A stretch of 64,000 nt of DNA from contig CAMHJX010000011.1 of NCBI GenBank assembly GCA_946185535.1, positions 43,624 through 107,623 of the forward strand, in the 5' to 3' direction. Below the pieces are notes generated by a model. It did not search any database. It was not told the DNA's origin and worked only from the letters and a program-made list of their open reading frames with translations. Below are positions 30,834 to 39,137 of the stretch, in pieces. This DNA is from an uncultured Bacteroidales bacterium (GTDB lineage: Bacteria > Bacteroidota > Bacteroidia > Bacteroidales > F082). Each line of letters starts with the position of its first letter. The stretch's first letter is position 1. Made by a program: the position numbers and the translations under genes.

Positions 30834-31883
30834 TTAATTGTTTAAGTATAAGTCGATTAAGCGTGGGATAGGATAATTTATCAATTCCTTTTCGGGCGTC
30901 AAAAATAAATCTTTTGTTTCAATCCGCAACAATTTTTTTTCAAGTTTTATTTCGATGAATTGGGCAAGGATGGTTCTATGCGTCAGTTTATGAGTGAAGA
31001 TTGGTGAGACTTTGACTATGGTAAAAGGTTTGTTTTCAATAAGTTGTTTGAATTGTTCCGTGGCAAGGACTTCTTCAACTGTCATAGGCTTCTCGCTTTC
31101 GATGCAAGGAAAGTCATAGAGGTTGCGCCAGATGTCATTATCGCTTCGCTTGTGCATGTAAATGCTGTCTTTTATTCTGATAACTAAATAGTTGAAGTAC
31201 CTGTTTGTAACCTTTACCTTTTGCAGTTTCACAGGGCGTTGCATCACGGTTTGATGGGCAAAGGCAAGGCATTGGGTTTGCAGGGGGCAGAGCAGGCAAT
31301 TAGGATTCTTTGGCGTGCAGTGCAGGGCGCCGAACTCCATCATGGCTTGGTTGTGGAGGCCAGGTCGCTCACGGTTCAATAACTCATCGGCAAGATGCGA
31401 GAAAAGGGTTTGTCCTTCATTAATATTAATAGGTGTGTCGATGTCGAAAAGACGCGAGAGCACACGATACACATTGCCATCGACCACGGCATGGGGCAGG
31501 TTGAAGGCAATGGAAGCGATGGCTGCTGCGGTATAGTTGCCAATGCCTTGTAGTTTTTTAAGTTGCTCGAAATCAGCTGGAAACTTGCCGTCATATTGCT
31601 CTACAACCTGTTTGGCACATTTGTGCAAGTTGCGGGCGCGTGAGTAATAACCCAAGCCTTGCCACATTTTCAGCACTTCCTTTTCCGTAGCCTTGGCAAG
31701 GTCGGTCACTGAGGGCCAACGCTCAATGAAACGCAGGTAATAGTCCATGCCTTGGTTGACACGGGTCTGTTGCAGGATCACCTCTGAAAGCCATACCTCG
31801 TAGGGCGTAGGATTGTGTCGCCAAGGGAGGTCGCGGTGGTTTTCGGCGTACCAATTAATTAAGGTGTCGTGTATGATGTTCAT
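30834..31883 (-). CDS. mutY: A/G-specific adenine glycosylase MutY
   Basis: 349 residues. HhH-GPD DNA glycosylase: WLSEVILQQTRV near residue 30, helix-hairpin-helix LQGIGNYTAAAI with the catalytic aspartate in VVDGNVYRVLSR, and the [4Fe-4S] ligands as Cys-x6-Cys-x2-Cys-x5-Cys in CTPKNPNCLLCPLQTQC. A C-terminal NUDIX-like domain (about 230-345) recognises 8-oxoG. Removes adenine mispaired with 8-oxoguanine. Heads the leftward mutY-ssb(-gldE-gldD) group conserved in Bacteroidetes, divergent from the HU gene. Confidence 0.95.
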   Translation of the reverse strand: MNIIHDTLINWYAENHRDLPWRHNPTPYEVWLSEVILQQTRVNQGMDYYLRFIERWPSVTDLAKATEKEVLKMWQGLGYYSRARNLHKCAKQVVEQYDGKFPADFEQLKKLQGIGNYTAAAIASIAFNLPHAVVDGNVYRVLSRLFDIDTPININEGQTLFSHLADELLNRERPGLHNQAMMEFGALHCTPKNPNCLLCPLQTQCLAFAHQTVMQRPVKLQKVKVTNRYFNYLVIRIKDSIYMHKRSDNDIWRNLYDFPCIESEKPMTVEEVLATEQFKQLIENKPFTIVKVSPIFTHKLTHRTILAQFIEIKLEKKLLRIETKDLFLTPEKELINYPIPRLIDLYLNN

Positions 31884-31969
31884 CGTTGTTTGTGGGGCGA
31901 AATTCTTTATTTATAACTCATTAGAAGAAAAAAATTGCATTAATAGGGTCTGCGTATCAAAAATGTTCG

Positions 31970-31977
31970 TACCTTTG
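31970..31977 (+). promoter_or_regulatory. -7 promoter element of the HU gene
   Basis: TACCTTTG, about 50 bases ahead of the HU start at 32027, in the divergent gap with mutY. Confidence 0.65.
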
Positions 31978-32026
31978 CCGCAAATTTACAACAAACATTA
32001 TAACTAACCATTAAATAAGGAAAAAA

Positions 32027-32299
32027 ATGACTAAAGCAGAAATCGTTGCTGAAATCGCAAACAAGACCGGCATTGAGAAAGGTGCTGTCCAGAATGTTGT
32101 TGAGAACTTCATGGAAGTAGTGAAGAACGCCATGGCTAAGGGTGAGAATGTTTATCTGAGAGGCTTCGGCAGCTTCATTATCAAGACCAGAGCTGAAAAG
32201 ACCGGCCGCAATATTGGCAAGAACATCGCCATCACTATCCCCGCCCACAAGATTCCGGCCTTTAAGCCTGCCAAGACCTTTATGAACGCTGTTAAGTAA
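32027..32299 (+). CDS. HU-family nucleoid DNA-binding protein
   Basis: 90 residues, the standard length. Helical N-terminus (TKAEIVAEIANKTGIEKGAV), then the beta-saddle and DNA-binding arm with GFGSFIIKTRAEKTGRNIGK and the intercalating region before IPAFKPAKTF. Forms dimers that bend DNA. Cotranscribed with the 29-residue basic protein 24 bases downstream. Confidence 0.95.
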   Translation: MTKAEIVAEIANKTGIEKGAVQNVVENFMEVVKNAMAKGENVYLRGFGSFIIKTRAEKTGRNIGKNIAITIPAHKIPAFKPAKTFMNAVK

Positions 32300-32323
32300 G
32301 AAATCAACAAAAATCTTTATATT

Positions 32324-32413
32324 ATGCCAAACGGTAAAAAACACAAGAGACACAAGATGTCGACTCACAAGCGCAAAAAACGCTTGAGAAAGGACAGACA
32401 CAAGAAGAAATAA
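32324..32413 (+). CDS. 29-residue AURKAIP1/COX24-domain protein, candidate small-subunit ribosomal protein
   Basis: Extremely basic peptide starting MPNGKKHKRHKMSTHKRKK and ending in three lysines; about two thirds of residues are Lys, Arg or His. The pattern HKxxTHKRKKRLRKxRHKKK is that of the AURKAIP1/COX24 domain, whose mitochondrial (mS38) and mycobacterial (bS22) members bind the small ribosomal subunit, and such peptides are conserved in Bacteroidetes. It lies between HU and a good terminator, in the HU transcript. Too short for most gene finders. Ribosomal location here is inferred. Confidence 0.8.
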   Translation: MPNGKKHKRHKMSTHKRKKRLRKDRHKKK

Positions 32414-32436
32414 GCTCTTCTTGAGCCTAAACACGA

Positions 32437-32481
32437 CAATAACACAGCATTGGTTTTCCCCATTGTTGTGTTATTGTTTTA
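32437..32481 (+). terminator. intrinsic terminator of the HU operon
   Basis: CAATAACACA at 32437-32446 pairs with TGTGTTATTG at 32467-32476, followed by TTTTA. Confidence 0.8.
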
Positions 32482-32515
32482 TCAATCAAATCGTTAACCC
32501 CAAAGTAAAAACACT

Positions 32516-34108
32516 ATGTCTGAAGAACAACAGCAAGAGGTTGCAGTGGAAGTGAAGACAGTGACGCGCGACTTGGTCATCAATTCGCACGCTTCGGAGG
32601 TTGACATCGCTCTTCTGGAAGACAATTCGCTTGTCGAACTTCACAGAGAAAAGACCAACAACCAGTTTGCAGTTGGTGATGTTTATCTGGGTAGGGTGAA
32701 GAAGATATTGCCTGGCCTTAACGCGGCTTTCGTCGATGTGGGCTATCCCAAAGAGGCCTTCCTGCATTATCTCGACCTCGGCCTGCAGGCCAATTCGCTG
32801 ATCAAGTACAAGAAGGCGGTCGTCGGTGGCGACGATGTGCCCATGGACAAGTTCAAGCTTGAGCCCGACCTGCCCAAGAACGGCAAGATTGGGGATCTGC
32901 TCAATGTAGGCGACCTGATTCCCGTGCAAATCGCCAAGGAGCCTATCCACACCAAAGGACCGAGAATCACCGCCGAGGTCTCCTTTGCGGGTCGTTATCT
33001 CGTCCTCGTCCCCTTCTCCAACCGCATTTCGGTATCCCAAAAAATCCGCAGCAGCGAGGAACGCAACCGTCTCCGCCGTCTGATTCAGAGCATCAAGCCC
33101 GCCAACTATGGCGTCATCATCCGTACCGTCGCCGAAGGCAAAAAAGTGGCCGACCTCGACGCCGACCTGCGTTCCTTGATTTCCAAGTGGGAACAGTGCA
33201 TCATCGAGATGAAGAAGATGACGACCTTCGGCAGGATGGTCAGCGAGATGGACCAAACCAGTGTCATGCTGCGCGATTTGCTCAACGAGTCGTTCAACAA
33301 TATCCATGTGAACGACGAGAAACTCTATGAAGAGATCCAGAAAAACATCCAGACTTTCGCACCGCAAAAAGTTGATATTGTGCAACTTTACAAAGGCAAA
33401 GAACCCATCTTTGACTATTTCAATGTTACCAAGCAAATCAAAGGCTTTTTCGGTAAGATCGTCACTATCAGAAACGGTGTCTACCTTGTCATCGAGCACA
33501 CCGAGGCCATGCATGTCATCGATGTGAACAGCGGCCATCGGGTGAACAAGGAGAATTCGCAGGAAGACAACGCTTTCCAAGTCAACATTGAAGCCGCCAA
33601 GGAAATCGCGCGCCAGTTGCGTTTGCGCGATATGGGCGGCATTATCATCGTCGACTTCATCGACATGCACGAAGCCAAACATCGCAAGGATCTGTTTGAC
33701 GCTTTGGTCGAAGCCATGGCCCACGACCGTGCCAAGCACACCATTCTTCCCCCGACGAAGTTCGGCCTCATCCAAATCACACGCCAGCGCGTGCGTCCTG
33801 AGACGGAGGTACAGGTGCAGGAGAAATGCCCTGTGTGCGCCGGCGAAGGCAAGATTCGCCCCGCCATCCTCTTCATCGACGAAATCGAAAACCACCTCAA
33901 GTACCTCATGGTCGACCAAAACGAGAATCATTTGACCTTGCAGGTGCATCCTTTCATTTATGCCTACCTCTCCTTGGACGGCCTGTTTTCGATTCGCCGC
34001 AAATGGATGAAGAAATACGGAAAGAAGTTCAAGGTGCAGTCGATGCCCGAATTCCATGTTTTGCAGTACAACTTCCAAAACGCCAACGGCGACGACATCA
34101 AACTATAA
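32516..34108 (+). CDS. rng: ribonuclease G (Rne/Rng family)
   Basis: 530 residues. N-terminal S1 RNA-binding domain (about 38-130; VGDVYLGRVKKILPGLNAAFVD), an RNase H-like fold, and the DNase I-like catalytic domain with the metal-binding aspartates in VIDVNSGHR (about residue 340) and IIIVDFIDM (about 380). The Zn-link CPVCAGEGK near residue 440 makes the dimer contact; length and absence of a long C-terminal scaffold favour RNase G over RNase E. Processes 16S rRNA ends and decays mRNA. Single gene ended by a strong terminator. Confidence 0.93.
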   Translation: MSEEQQQEVAVEVKTVTRDLVINSHASEVDIALLEDNSLVELHREKTNNQFAVGDVYLGRVKKILPGLNAAFVDVGYPKEAFLHYLDLGLQANSLIKYKKAVVGGDDVPMDKFKLEPDLPKNGKIGDLLNVGDLIPVQIAKEPIHTKGPRITAEVSFAGRYLVLVPFSNRISVSQKIRSSEERNRLRRLIQSIKPANYGVIIRTVAEGKKVADLDADLRSLISKWEQCIIEMKKMTTFGRMVSEMDQTSVMLRDLLNESFNNIHVNDEKLYEEIQKNIQTFAPQKVDIVQLYKGKEPIFDYFNVTKQIKGFFGKIVTIRNGVYLVIEHTEAMHVIDVNSGHRVNKENSQEDNAFQVNIEAAKEIARQLRLRDMGGIIIVDFIDMHEAKHRKDLFDALVEAMAHDRAKHTILPPTKFGLIQITRQRVRPETEVQVQEKCPVCAGEGKIRPAILFIDEIENHLKYLMVDQNENHLTLQVHPFIYAYLSLDGLFSIRRKWMKKYGKKFKVQSMPEFHVLQYNFQNANGDDIKL

Positions 34109-34132
34109 GGAAGTGCTGCCCAAAAAACCTCG

Positions 34133-34168
34133 AAAAGCCGTCCCATTATCGTTCGGGACGGCTTTTTT
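34133..34168 (+). terminator. intrinsic terminator of rng
   Basis: AAAAGCCGTCCC and GGGACGGCTTTT pair around a short loop and run into TTTTTTC, 25 bases after the rng stop. Confidence 0.9.
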
Positions 34169-34311
34169 CGCATAAAAAAGTAAGGACATCGGCTTTTGTG
34201 GCAGAATGTTATTTTGTTGATTTACAGAATAATCCGATAAGGACATCCCAAAAAAGTAGGGACATCGCCTTCTGGTGAGCCTCGCACCTCTTGACAAATG
34301 TTTTTTTGCTA

Positions 34312-34319
34312 TATTTTTG
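34312..34319 (+). promoter_or_regulatory. -7 promoter element of the TPR lipoprotein gene
   Basis: TATTTTTG, 30 bases ahead of the ATG at 34350. The rest of 34169-34311 holds short GGACATC direct repeats (34184, 34241, 34260) and no gene. Confidence 0.6.
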
Positions 34320-34349
34320 CGTCAGAGAAACGGACAAAAAGTGTGAGTC

Positions 34350-35825
34350 ATGAATAAAAACCTGAAATCCCTAATCCTAACAGCCGCCGTTTGCCTCGCT
34401 TTGGTAGCCTGCGATAGCCAAGCGAAGCGCATGGAACAGGCAAAAGTATTATATGAAGAAGGCATGCAACTGCGCGAGCAACGCCGCTCCGAAGAGGCCG
34501 CTGAGAAGTTCCTGCAAGGGCTGGCATTGGTGCAGCGTTCGGACAAGACTGCCGAGACCCTCCAATTGGAAGGCCAGCTCTGCGACAACCTCGGTGCCAT
34601 GTACCTCAAACACGGCCTTTTCGAGGATGCCTTCAAGCAACACCAGCAGGCATTGAACTGCTTTAAGCTGACTGCCGACTCCACGGGTATGATGAACGCC
34701 TACCGCAACAGTGGTCGGGCGGTGCGGGCGCAAGAGCAATACACCCAAGCCAAACAATACTACGACTCGGCCTTCCGTGTGGCCACCTTCATCAACGCCC
34801 CAGCTATGCTCGCTGACCTCTATCTCGAGATGGGCCGTGACTACTACATGGAGACGGGCAACTTCGCCAAAGGCATCGAGAGCGTCAACCAAGCCTTGGA
34901 AATCGGCCTCAATGACAACGACACCGACATCGCCCACATGACCTTAGGCATCCTTTTTTATTACACGCGCGAAAACGAGAAAGCGAAGTCCTATTTAAAC
35001 CAAGCCCTCCGCAGCGAGCGTGCCGGACTGAAAATGTCGGTATATCAAACGCTTTACGCTATCGCCTACAGCGAGGGCGACTACCAGCAGGCAGTGAAAT
35101 ACCACACGAATTTTTCAGACAACTTGGTGCAAGCCGATGCGGAGCACTCCAGCGAGACCATGCAAAGAATCAAGGCGGAATACGAGTTGAAAGCCCAGCA
35201 GAGCGAGTTGGAGAGCCTGCACCGCACCCGCGACCTGAAACTCTATCTGATTATCGCCTTGGCGGTGATTGCCTTGCTCGTCATCCTCCTGATTGTGAGG
35301 AAGAAAATCAGCGACCACAAGTTGGAGATGGAGCACTTCGGGCGGCAGGTGGAGCGCGACCAGAACCGCATCCACGAGTTGGTGAGCGACATGGAGAACC
35401 TTATCCGCACCAACGACGAGCTGCGCCGCCAACAGCAGACCCTTCCACCGAAGGATTTGATGTCGATCCAGAAAATCATGACGCGAAACAAGATCATGAC
35501 CACCGCGCAAGCCCTCACGGAAGAAGTGAACAACGACTCGCTCAACTTCGAGCTGACTGACAACGATTGGAACGACTTCATCAGCCTCACCGACTTGGTC
35601 TTCGACGGCTTCTCGCAGCGGCTGTTGCAACTCTACCCCAAACTCAGCAAGTGGGATGTGCGCATCTGCTGCCTCTCCAAGAACGGCTTCTCCAACCAGG
35701 TGATTTCCATTCTGTTGGACACCCAGACCGACTCTTACTACAAACGCAAAACCCGCATAAAACAAATGAAGATGGACCTCGGGGATGATAACCGCACTTT
35801 TGAGGAGATAGTAAATGCAGTATGA
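34350..35825 (+). CDS. TPR sensor lipoprotein with a membrane helix and HTH-like C-terminus
   Basis: 491 residues. Lipoprotein-like signal ending in LVACDS, then at least five TPR units (about 30-275; for example AEKFLQGLALVQRS, DAFKQHQQALNCF, AKQYYDSAFRVA). A single membrane helix (YLIIALAVIALLVILLIVRK, about 295-315) is followed by a coiled-coil stretch and a C-terminal domain with WDVRICCLSKNGFSNQVISILLD resembling LuxR-type helix-turn-helix regulators. Bacteroidales have many such TPR-membrane-HTH proteins of unknown signal. It precedes the T9SS cargo cluster and might regulate it, which is only positional inference. Confidence 0.75.
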   Translation: MNKNLKSLILTAAVCLALVACDSQAKRMEQAKVLYEEGMQLREQRRSEEAAEKFLQGLALVQRSDKTAETLQLEGQLCDNLGAMYLKHGLFEDAFKQHQQALNCFKLTADSTGMMNAYRNSGRAVRAQEQYTQAKQYYDSAFRVATFINAPAMLADLYLEMGRDYYMETGNFAKGIESVNQALEIGLNDNDTDIAHMTLGILFYYTRENEKAKSYLNQALRSERAGLKMSVYQTLYAIAYSEGDYQQAVKYHTNFSDNLVQADAEHSSETMQRIKAEYELKAQQSELESLHRTRDLKLYLIIALAVIALLVILLIVRKKISDHKLEMEHFGRQVERDQNRIHELVSDMENLIRTNDELRRQQQTLPPKDLMSIQKIMTRNKIMTTAQALTEEVNNDSLNFELTDNDWNDFISLTDLVFDGFSQRLLQLYPKLSKWDVRICCLSKNGFSNQVISILLDTQTDSYYKRKTRIKQMKMDLGDDNRTFEEIVNAV

Positions 35826-35922
35826 GCTATCAGCTGTCAGCAGTCAGCCATCAGCTTGGTTTGACCGTTGCTGAAATCGAAGATTCAACGAAGTTAAAGC
35901 TGATTGCTGACGGCTGAAAGCT
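35826..35922. repeat. imperfect inverted repeat of AGCTGATGGCTGAC words
   Basis: GCTATCAGCTGTCAGCAGTC plus CAGCCATCAGCT (35826-35856) pairs imperfectly with AGCTGATTGCTGACGGCTGA (35898-35917). It directly follows the TPR gene stop and precedes the first T9SS cargo gene. Confidence 0.6.
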
Positions 35923-35964
35923 AAATAATGAAATCAAATAATTAACAATCAAATAATTAGACCT

Positions 35965-38900
35965 ATGAAAACCATTAGATTTATCGCAGTGATTGCCCTG
36001 ATGATGATGGGCGGGATGACAATGAAAGCACAAGACTATCATCCCATCGTTGAAGATGGAAAACAATGGAATGTGCTGTTTTCCTATCCGTGGAGTCCGC
36101 CGGAGCCACAGCACAAGTACACCGACATCTACAAAATCGAGGGTGATACACTGGTGGACGGTTTGTCGTATAAAATGATATACGCAACAAGGAACGAAGA
36201 CCTTACTGGATGGAATCTCTGGGGCTTTCTCAGAGAAACCGAGGACGGGCAAGTCTTCTCTCGTAGACCTTCCACTTCTGAAGAACAGCTCCTGTATGAT
36301 TTTTCAATGGAAGTTGGAGATACCATTTGCATGTGTGATTTTGGGTATTCTGAATGTTGTATGGTCGTTATCGAAAAGGGAGAAATCCTCGTTAATGGAG
36401 AGCCACGACAACAAATCGTGTTGGAATATCCTTTTGGTAATGGCGAAAGGGAAGTATGGATTGAAGGTATTGGAAGCCTTTATGGTATCATCAATTCAGG
36501 TTCGCTCTTCTTGATGGGAGGCTCGACAGACCTTCTTTGTTATTATGAAGACGGCGATTTGATTTGGCAGAATACCACTCCAGGGTATAATGAGTGCTAT
36601 ATCGTGAATACAGGGCAGCAGAACGATTTGGTGGTTACACCTACCGTGCTGACTTTTAACGAGCCTGCCGTGCCGCAAGTTTTCACGATTAGCAACCAAA
36701 CCAACAATGCCGTTACCATTTCATCCATCAATGTGCAACCTGACGACAATGTGGTGCTACTCTCCTTTGAAGGTTTGCCACGCACTTTGCAGCCCAACGA
36801 AACTATGAATGTGACAGTGGTAGTGAACAGTATCGGATACAAAGGCTATGACAATTACAACGTCACCATAGCCACCTCGATTGGCTACAAGCATGTCATC
36901 GTCAAGGTCAATGAGGAAGCCTGGGACGAAGGTCTACAATACATACCTATGCAAGGGATTACTTTCGATGAAAACACTCCTTTGACTCAATCCTTCTACC
37001 TGCAAAACACCAATGCCCTGCAAAGCATCACAGTCTATGAGATTCGCGAATACGGCACCAACTATCTTGAAATGCTGCCTTCGCACAGCCTGCCTTACGA
37101 AATCCCGGCGGGAGGTTTTCTTGAGGTTGCGGTCTCTTTGGTCAATTTCCCTGAAGAGCAAACCGTGACACACCTCTATTGTCGTAGTTCCGAAGGCGAA
37201 GGAAACGGTTATTTCTTCTTCATTGCCGGAGGCCTTTCAAATGGCGGCAATGTGGCGCATAGCCTTTGGAAGCCTATCGAAATACCTGGAGTATTTTTAG
37301 GTGCTGATGCACAAGGAGACCTGTTCTGTAGAAATACAGATGTCTATCCTTCAACGTTGGCTCGTTCGCAAGATGATGGCGAGACATGGGAAACTGTGTT
37401 CGACGGCAGTGTTGGAAATCTCGCCGTCAGCAATGAAGGAAGGATTTTTGTTTTCAATAATAGTACGGTGACGGTCATGTATTCTGATGACAACGGCGAC
37501 ACATGGCAGCAAACCAACCAAATATCCTCGTGTGGTTTGATAGGTGTAGCAGGTCTATATGCTGCAACCAATGACATCGTTGTGGGATGGACTCAAAACA
37601 GGGAAATCTTTTGGACGCTTGACGGTGGCGAGACATGGGGCTTTTCAGGCCTTGAATTCATGGAAGAACACCAAGAAATCAGCGACCTCCTCGTCAGCGA
37701 AAACGGTGATGTGTATGTCAGTGTTTGGTATTACATCGGGCCTAACATCGGCGTGTATCATTCCACCCTCTCCGATATGCAGAATTGGGAAATTGCTGCT
37801 TTTGAGAATGTTGGTATAAAGGACATGGCATTTGACCCCGAGGGCAATATCATTTGTGCCGTGAATTTCGGAGGCGATTTTGCGGGCTTCGAGCATGTGC
37901 CGGGGTTTTATGCCTTTTGGTCCAATCGTGTGGCCGTTGCCGACAATGGCATCGTTTACAAGACCGCTATGACCATGTATGACAATGTGGTTTTGGCCTA
38001 TTCATTGGACCACGGCGAGCATTTCTACAACACCATCGAGAACCTTCCTGTGTCGGCACCCGCCCCTGGTGGTGAAGACGGCTTCCTCTCCAAAAGCTAT
38101 GACAATCATTTGTATTTCTTTGGCAACGAGCAATACTGGAAGAGCATCCCCAATGCCGACGACATTCCCAATGTGATTGCTTTCCCTTCTGAATGGTATT
38201 ACGAAATCCAGAACGAGGATGGCAGCATCACCTATCAATACATGTATCAGGCAGGTGACACCGTTGTTCAAGATGAGCCGACGCATATCCTTGTGAAGAT
38301 TAACACGCTTTACGACAAGGGATTACGCGACGAGATGACGCGTGAGTATGTCTATGTGCGCGACGGCAAGGTGTATTGGTGGAACAATACCTTGGAAGAA
38401 TTTACCGTGCTGTATGACTTTGGTGCCGAAGAAGGCGACACTTGGGTCACCAAGGTCGGCACGGAAACCCTAATCATGCATGTTGACGCCGTGGAAACCG
38501 TTGAATACGAAGGCAAGACCTATCGGATGCTTCGCGTAAGCGATGTGGACGACATCTTCAGCGGCGACATCGTGTGTGGCATCGGTCACCTGACGAGTTT
38601 CTTCCCCGAAAAGCTGATGGACAACCGCGACCGTATCAGTGTGGAAGGCCTGCGCTGCTATTGGATTGATGACGAATTGGTGTTCAAACCCGGCGATGAG
38701 GACTGCGACGCGATTTATTCGGAGGTACACGGTGTGGAGGAGGACGGCCCTTCGACTCCTTTGACGGAATTGGTGATTTATCCTAATCCGACAGACGGTA
38801 CCTTGTTTGTACAGACGTTGCGCGCAACGTCTCTACACGACCAAACGTATCGTATCACCAACGTAATGGGCCAAACCCTATTGACGGGTAAAATCACGGA

Positions 38901-38991
38901 TGAAAACCAACAGATTGACGTTTCAACATTGCCTCAAGGCATGTATTTCATTACCTTTGCGGGCGAGACGCGAAAATTTGTGGTGCGTTAA
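35965..38991 (+). CDS. T9SS cargo protein 1: mosaic of Asp-box propeller, ASH-like and C-terminal module
   Basis: 1008 residues. Signal peptide to about 22 (MTMKAQ). Modules: about 25-210 a YKMIYATRNED...LLYDFSMEVGDT unit; 215-410 an ASH/choice-of-anchor-like region (LTFNEPAVPQVFTISNQTN); 425-745 a beta-propeller with Asp-box motifs SQDDGETW, SDDNGDTW, LDGGETW; 750-920 a WYYEIQNEDGSITYQYMYQA module; then a Ser/Thr/Pro linker and a type A sorting domain (IYPNPTDGTLFV ... GMYFITFAGETRKFVVR). Extracellular; ligand or substrate unknown. Its ASH-like part matches the third gene of the cluster and its propeller matches the second. Confidence 0.85.
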   Translation: MKTIRFIAVIALMMMGGMTMKAQDYHPIVEDGKQWNVLFSYPWSPPEPQHKYTDIYKIEGDTLVDGLSYKMIYATRNEDLTGWNLWGFLRETEDGQVFSRRPSTSEEQLLYDFSMEVGDTICMCDFGYSECCMVVIEKGEILVNGEPRQQIVLEYPFGNGEREVWIEGIGSLYGIINSGSLFLMGGSTDLLCYYEDGDLIWQNTTPGYNECYIVNTGQQNDLVVTPTVLTFNEPAVPQVFTISNQTNNAVTISSINVQPDDNVVLLSFEGLPRTLQPNETMNVTVVVNSIGYKGYDNYNVTIATSIGYKHVIVKVNEEAWDEGLQYIPMQGITFDENTPLTQSFYLQNTNALQSITVYEIREYGTNYLEMLPSHSLPYEIPAGGFLEVAVSLVNFPEEQTVTHLYCRSSEGEGNGYFFFIAGGLSNGGNVAHSLWKPIEIPGVFLGADAQGDLFCRNTDVYPSTLARSQDDGETWETVFDGSVGNLAVSNEGRIFVFNNSTVTVMYSDDNGDTWQQTNQISSCGLIGVAGLYAATNDIVVGWTQNREIFWTLDGGETWGFSGLEFMEEHQEISDLLVSENGDVYVSVWYYIGPNIGVYHSTLSDMQNWEIAAFENVGIKDMAFDPEGNIICAVNFGGDFAGFEHVPGFYAFWSNRVAVADNGIVYKTAMTMYDNVVLAYSLDHGEHFYNTIENLPVSAPAPGGEDGFLSKSYDNHLYFFGNEQYWKSIPNADDIPNVIAFPSEWYYEIQNEDGSITYQYMYQAGDTVVQDEPTHILVKINTLYDKGLRDEMTREYVYVRDGKVYWWNNTLEEFTVLYDFGAEEGDTWVTKVGTETLIMHVDAVETVEYEGKTYRMLRVSDVDDIFSGDIVCGIGHLTSFFPEKLMDNRDRISVEGLRCYWIDDELVFKPGDEDCDAIYSEVHGVEEDGPSTPLTELVIYPNPTDGTLFVQTLRATSLHDQTYRITNVMGQTLLTGKITDENQQIDVSTLPQGMYFITFAGETRKFVVR
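38813..38832. repeat. 20-bp perfect palindrome inside the sorting domain of cargo 1
   Basis: AGACGTTGCGCGCAACGTCT, within a longer TGTACAGACG...CGTCTCTAC context. It encodes part of QTLRATSL in frame. The same palindrome recurs at 42466, 45195 and 46998. Confidence 0.9.
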
Positions 38992-39000
38992 TCGAGGTCT

Positions 39001-39095
39001 TGTAGGGCTGTCGTACCACGGCAGCCGCACGCTGAAACGGCACAGCGGCTGCCATGGTTCTTGAGCCTGTCGAAAGACGGTGTGACAGCCCTACA
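39001..39095. repeat. TGTAGGGCTGTCGTA palindromic element, copy 1, with a nested REP
   Basis: Arms TGTAGGGCTGTC (39001-39012) and GACAGCCCTACA (39084-39095) enclose GCAGCCGC/GCGGCTGC. Compared with copy 2 at 45383 it is 23 bases longer because the REP-like TTGAGCCTGTCGAAAGACGG (39061-39080) lies in its right half. Lies between cargo genes 1 and 2. Confidence 0.85.
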
Positions 39096-39137
39096 AACCG
39101 AAACGAATAAATGAATAACAATCAAAAACATACGACA

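Noticed and set aside
32486-34078. 530-codon frame antisense to RNase G
   Set aside because: Exact shadow of a clearly identified gene; translation has no family features.
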